DNA of 19,398 nucleotides from an uncultured Bacilli bacterium (GTDB lineage Bacteria > Bacillota_I > Bacilli_A > ML615J-28 > CAG-313), in NCBI GenBank assembly GCA_934098295.1, contig CAKONV010000026.1, positions 1-19,398 of the forward strand. The letters run 5' to 3'. The notes under the pieces were generated by a model. It saw only the letters and a program-made list of their open reading frames with translations, had not been told where the DNA came from and made no database searches. Below are positions 16,377 through 19,398 of this stretch, piece by piece. The translations under genes were made by a program, and so were the position numbers. Each line of letters starts with the position of its first letter. Within the stretch, counting starts at the first letter, position 1.

Positions 16377-16886
16377 CTAACCTGCAATACTATCAATTAA
16401 GTCATCTAGCCAATCGCTTACAGTATCGTCAACAACTATAGACACAATAACACCACCTATAAATCCAACCACTGTTCCAATTCCTGGATAAATTGCAGTA
16501 CCTAACGTCGTAGCTCCATACAAAATACTTTTATCCAAATAAATTAATCCAATTTCTTTAGCTGTTGTCAATGTTGCTCCTAGCACAACTCCACCTAGAC
16601 TTACTCCTCTTTGAATACTATCATAGATATCCAAGCCAACACCTAATGCGATGCCAAATACATCAAGTTTTTCTACTCCCCAACTAAATTGATTAAAGGC
16701 AAGAACCCCATCTTTTATTGAAGCCCCAAACATAGTCATATCATCAGTAAATGAAGATAAATTTTTTGCAAAGTAAATTGTATGAATTGCTAATCTTACT
16801 GTTGATGTATATACCCCATGAATTTTTGAACTATAACCTAACCCATTAGCTAACCAATCAAAATTAAATTCATCTTTATTAAAAAT
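16377..16886 (-). pseudogene. Orphan toxin-like C-terminal fragment with glycine-zipper membrane segments
   Basis: The frame is open from just after a TGA (16889-16887) to a TAG at 16377, 169 codons, but contains no ATG, GTG or TTG until codon 50, and neither Met there has a ribosome site. The sequence (DWLANGLGYSSKIHG..., later GTAIYPGIGTVVGFIGGVIVSI and a DDTVSDWLDD tail) looks like the interior and C-terminal end of a large Rhs, LXG or similar polymorphic toxin, with Gly-x-x-x-Gly helices as in membrane-inserting domains. It is best read as a displaced C-terminal cassette without its delivery part. The following gene is a candidate immunity protein. Expression from codon 50 as a small 120-residue protein cannot be excluded. 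Confidence 0.6.
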
Positions 16887-17430
16887 TCAGATTTTTAAAT
16901 ACTAGTTTATTTTTTTGGACACAATATTCATAAGCATAATTAATCTTGTCGCTTTTGCAAATAATTCTATATAAACAAGCATCTTCTAAATGTGTATCAT
17001 TTAGTATTTCTAACACAATTCCTTTTCTATAAAAAGAAACATATAAATCTCCATATGATTTAAAAGCAACACTTTTAGGCTTAGCGTTTACTAATATTGA
17101 ATTAATAAATTCTAATTGCTTGTGCAAATATGATTTTTCTATATTTGCTTGACTTCTATATTTTTTTACACTCATTTCTTTTCGATTATTATCTAAATAC
17201 AAATCGTTAAAGCTTAGCAAAACTTCTTCTTTATTTCTTATTCTAAAATTAGTTTCGATTTCGATAATGATTTCCTCGTTATTTCCTATAAAAGATAACT
17301 CAAATCTATCTTCAACTATACCTAACCCTCGAACAAAATCAATTTTATTAATTTTCATATTTTTTAATAAATTTTTAAAATCTAAATTTTCTTTAAAATC
17401 TTTCATCTTATTCTTGTATAATATAAACAT
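16879..17430 (-). CDS. Unknown 183-residue protein, possible orphan immunity protein
   Basis: A soluble protein of alternating strands and helices without recognised motif, low in Gly and rich in Lys, Asn, Ile and Phe. I do not recognise the family. Its stop overlaps the beginning of the open toxin-like frame that follows, and its start lies at the edge of the IS110 remnant. The first ATG (17430) has no Shine-Dalgarno; a second Met at codon 9 (17406) has only a weak AAGAATAAG. An orphan AAGGAAGG sits further upstream, near 17460, without a start codon after it, which suggests that the original 5' end was altered by insertion or deletion. Position between toxin-like cassettes makes an immunity protein the most natural guess. 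Confidence 0.5.
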   Translation of the reverse strand: MFILYKNKMKDFKENLDFKNLLKNMKINKIDFVRGLGIVEDRFELSFIGNNEEIIIEIETNFRIRNKEEVLLSFNDLYLDNNRKEMSVKKYRSQANIEKSYLHKQLEFINSILVNAKPKSVAFKSYGDLYVSFYRKGIVLEILNDTHLEDACLYRIICKSDKINYAYEYCVQKNKLVFKNLNF

Positions 17431-17473
17431 ATAATATAGTTTATACGTTTATATTAAATCCTTCCTTCATTTT

Positions 17474-17503
17474 TTGTATAAACATAATAGATTATGTTAT
17501 AAT
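17474..17503 (+). promoter_or_regulatory. Promoter of the IS110 remnant
   Basis: TTGTAT (17474-17479) and TATAAT (17498-17503) are 18 bases apart. The spacer contains a 7-bp inverted repeat, ACATAAT-AG-ATTATGT (17482-17497). Transcription would start near 17510, just before the foldable leader. Confidence 0.6.
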
Positions 17504-17509
17504 TCAACT

Positions 17510-17580
17510 GTACTGTGGATTTGTTTTTTTTCTACAGCTTTAACTGTTTAAGGAGACTCTCACCACAGTTTTTATTTTAT
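17510..17580 (+). ncRNA. Candidate IS110 bridge-RNA or leader RNA remnant
   Basis: Directly after the IS promoter, ACTGTGG (17512-17518) pairs with CCACAGT (17563-17569), followed by TTTTTATTTTATT. Inside, ACAG/CTGT (near 17534-17547) and GAGA/TCTC in GGAGACTCTC (17551-17560) can form smaller hairpins. IS110 elements encode their guide (bridge) RNA in the non-coding stretch before the recombinase gene, so position and structure fit. The leader is shorter than the well-studied example, and the outer stem plus T-run could simply be an attenuator-like terminator. Confidence 0.35.
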
Positions 17581-17614
17581 TGTCAATGGTTAGTTAACAC
17601 TTTGATGCTTTATA

Positions 17615-18120
17615 GACATTAACATTTACAAATTTAAACATGACTGTTTCATCGCTACTGAAACTGGTAAAGTTGTAATAAGTTCTTTTTCTTTTGATAA
17701 TAATAAAGAAGGATTCAATCAACTATTGACTGTATTATTATCATTAGATTATTCTCAAGAAATAAGAATTGCTCTTGAAGCTACAGGACATTATGGCAAC
17801 AATTTAAAATTATTTCTTCATTAACACAATTTTTCATTTGTTATTCCTATAAGAACGAATTATTAATTGGTAGAGACTATTGAAATTTTGTTTGTATTGA
17901 TAAAATGAATTTGATATTGTATTTGACCAATATAAAATATCTTTCCAATACATAAAAGACTCATTAACTAAAATTAGAAATAAACATGGATGTTAAATAC
18001 AGGAATTGCTTGTATTTTTTTATTATAAAAAAGAGTGCAATTATCCGTTAAAACAGCCACATTCCATGTGTTTGATGTTTTATATTATTATGCTAATGAG
18101 TTTAATAAATTTAATTTTTT
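17615..18120 (+). pseudogene. IS110-family transposase remnant
   Basis: In frame from 17615 the product reads DINIYKFKHDCFIATETG, then FSFDNNKEGFNQLL, and then IRIALEATGHYGNNLKLFL, ending at a TAA at 17822-17824; HNFSFVIPIRTNY follows in the same frame before another stop. The N-terminal Asp and the E-A-TGHYG motif are those of the DEDD/RuvC-like domain of IS110 recombinases. There is no intact start: the frame upstream of 17615 has stops. The middle is not recognisable. Near 18015-18110 a different frame gives FYYKKECNYPLKQPHSMC, resembling the C-terminal end of such proteins, which is a weaker call. The gene is dead. Confidence 0.8.
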
Positions 18121-18123
18121 TGA

Positions 18124-18540
18124 TTATTCGTTAATGTTTTTCATCAATGTACAGTCTATTCTATCAACTTCAAATTCAACATAATCACCATCTTTTATTA
18201 TAGTATCAAAACCATTCGGATAATCATTTGATAAATCAATAAAAAAATCAAATACCTTAATTATAGATTTTTTAGAATCAACTACAATTCCACAAAGATT
18301 ATATTTAAAATATTTTTTTGAATCTTTTTGTATGTAACATTTATTACTATTCAGAACTTTCAAGATGATAGTGGCATTATAAGAGAAAGCATATAAATTC
18401 TCCACTTTCATACCTATTTTAGGCTCTTTATTGTTTTCTAATGGAACAGACAAACACATACATACTATATCATGTTTACCATCAGTTACTATATACTCTG
18501 CATAATTATAATCATATTCTAAAATCTGTTTTATTTCCAT
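18124..18540 (-). CDS. Candidate immunity protein of the Rhs toxin
   Basis: A 138-residue soluble protein, mostly beta-strand by pattern, with no signal or membrane segment. The C-terminal segment LSNDYPNGFDTIIKDGDYVEFEVDRID is the most distinctive part. I cannot name a family. Its ATG follows GGAAGGTGA and lies 18 bases after the stop of the Rhs C-terminal gene, exactly where the cognate immunity gene of a polymorphic toxin sits. It would bind and neutralise the toxin tip in the cytoplasm. Function is inferred from position, size and solubility. No terminator is seen after it; the IS110 remnant begins at its 3' end. Confidence 0.6.
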   Translation of the reverse strand: MEIKQILEYDYNYAEYIVTDGKHDIVCMCLSVPLENNKEPKIGMKVENLYAFSYNATIILKVLNSNKCYIQKDSKKYFKYNLCGIVVDSKKSIIKVFDFFIDLSNDYPNGFDTIIKDGDYVEFEVDRIDCTLMKNINE

Positions 18541-18558
18541 TTAATCACCTTCCAATAA

Positions 18559-19398
18559 TTATAATAATCCTAATGCAATAGCAGCAGTTTTAGTAAAGCT
18601 TCTTATTCCAAATGTAGTTATCAAGTTACTTCCTTGACCAACACCAGTAAATAAATATTTACCAGATTGATACAATGAATAATATGCATTTTTTTGAGCA
18701 AGGTATGTGCCATTTTTAATAACATTTTTTGCCCCTTTTGTATACTGAATAACATTTTTATATCCCATATCAACGCCATGTTTATTAAAATGACTAATCA
18801 TTTTTTCTTTTCCACCTAACCATGAATTGGCAGCACTAGTATATTGTAAAGCTCCAACGCTTCCTCCAACAACTGCTCCAATAATAGCTCCTCCTCCGAA
18901 GCCAATTCCCATTCCAGTTAATATGCCATCTGCGGACCAATCAGATACAGCTCCACCAATTATTCCACCAGCAACAACTCCTACACCAGCGCCAATTAAG
19001 GTACCTACTGCAGCGCCATGTATAACAGCTCCCGCCATTGTCGTAGCCATAATAGTTGTTCCAACTCCCATAGTTAATGCTGTAATTGCTCCTACTACAA
19101 GAACTGATCCTACTATTGCTAATCCAATAGCTAAACCTTGAAGCCACTCTGGCATATGTCCGGATCCATCGGAATAATTAACAGGATTGTTGTAGCAATA
19201 ACAATATAAGTTAAGTCCATTAATAGTACTTGGATCAAGATAACTTACATCATCTGGGCTTATGAATCTACATAATTCTGGATCATAGTATCTTGTCATT
19301 AGATAATACATTAAGGTTTCTCTATCATAGTAGTATCCTTTGTATCTTATTGGATTTATTTCTCCTATTTGTTCTTCACTATATTCTTTTATTGTTAC
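18559..19398 (-). CDS. Rhs-repeat protein, C-terminal end with variable toxin-like tip (partial)
   Basis: The frame is open to the window's right edge, so only the last 279 residues are visible; the numbers here count from the internal Met at 19311. The Rhs core end is clear: RYKGYYYDRET just before it, YYLMTRYYDPELCRFISPDD at 2-21 and LYCYCYNNPVNYSDGSG at 35-51, after which Rhs tips diverge. A Gly-x-x-x-Gly hydrophobic stretch (about 59-157) follows, probably for membrane passage. The last about 85 residues hold H174-x-x-K177-H178-G, an NVIQYTKGAKNVIKNG helix region and ITTFGIRSF. H-x-x-K-H-G tips recur in polymorphic toxins and may be BECR-fold RNases; I cannot confirm this by eye. The usual RYYDPxxGRF has Cys instead of Gly at position 14. 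The next gene is the candidate immunity gene. Confidence 0.85.
   Translation of the reverse strand, partial: VTIKEYSEEQIGEINPIRYKGYYYDRETLMYYLMTRYYDPELCRFISPDDVSYLDPSTINGLNLYCYCYNNPVNYSDGSGHMPEWLQGLAIGLAIVGSVLVVGAITALTMGVGTTIMATTMAGAVIHGAAVGTLIGAGVGVVAGGIIGGAVSDWSADGILTGMGIGFGGGAIIGAVVGGSVGALQYTSAANSWLGGKEKMISHFNKHGVDMGYKNVIQYTKGAKNVIKNGTYLAQKNAYYSLYQSGKYLFTGVGQGSNLITTFGIRSFTKTAAIALGLL

Larger units (their letters stand above)
17460..18123 (+). mobile_element. Degraded IS110-family insertion sequence
   Basis: This 690-base gap between minus-strand genes holds a plus-strand IS110-family remnant: a promoter at 17474-17503, a structured leader, and a transposase (recombinase) coding remnant with internal stops and frameshifts. 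It lies within the Rhs toxin/immunity region. The exact ends cannot be fixed; IS110 elements usually lack long terminal inverted repeats and target duplications. Confidence 0.75.

Noticed and set aside
18827..19141. Plus-strand Pro/Ala/Thr-rich open frame opposite the Rhs glycine-zipper region
   Set aside because: Its composition is just the complement of Gly/Ala/Val codons; no ribosome site.
1..19398. CRISPR array, tRNA, rRNA or prophage attachment site
   Set aside because: No regularly spaced repeats, cloverleaf-like sequence or paired att-like repeats were seen.

Overview
The window is very A+T-rich and its genes read like a low-GC Firmicutes/Bacilli genome, most likely a gut-associated Erysipelotrichia-like or related lineage (inference from protein style; no rRNA or tRNA is present). 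Shine-Dalgarno sites are strong (AGGAGG types). TGA is used as a stop in ATGA overlaps at two gene junctions, so the standard bacterial code fits. Almost everything lies on the minus strand; the exceptions are a TetR regulator and a decayed insertion sequence.

Layout, left to right. (1) 86-2131: a three-gene minus-strand operon: YfcE-type phosphodiesterase, a signal-peptide membrane protein beginning DTGPKP after cleavage, and a YhhN/lysoplasmalogenase-family protein. (2) 2204-3163: a YitT-family membrane protein with its own promoter and terminator. (3) 3267-8225: a five-gene operon of two ABC ATPases, one ABC-2 permease with a large external domain, a TerB-like small protein and a YjdF/DUF2238-like membrane protein. 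It is divergent from a TetR regulator (8360-8929), with overlapping promoters and an 18-bp near-perfect palindrome between them. (4) 8979-12548: a ferrous-iron operon: a FeoA-FeoB fusion that appears to start at GTG, a 56-residue Cys-rich FeoB partner, and an HExxH protein of unknown role. (5) 12707-13753: a decaying VTC/DUF4956 pair. The VTC gene has lost its C-terminal half, and the DUF4956 gene carries two stops and a homopolymer frameshift. (6) 13888-15588: adenine deaminase.

(7) 15842-19398 is the most accessory part. The C-terminal end of an Rhs-repeat protein with a variable toxin-like tip runs in from the right edge and is followed at once by a small candidate immunity gene. Next come an IS110-family remnant on the opposite strand, an unknown 183-residue protein, a start-less glycine-zipper toxin-like fragment, and a two-TM membrane protein whose start overlaps the fragment's end region and is a candidate immunity protein for it. 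This looks like an Rhs polymorphic-toxin locus with displaced toxin/immunity cassettes, interrupted by an insertion sequence. The IS remnant keeps a good promoter and a foldable leader where an IS110 bridge RNA would be expected.

How the parts work together: TetR probably controls the ABC exporter operon; FeoAB with its Cys-rich partner imports Fe(II); the right-hand end is probably used in contact-dependent competition and is turning over by cassette loss and IS insertion. Polyphosphate synthesis through the VTC locus appears to have been lost here.
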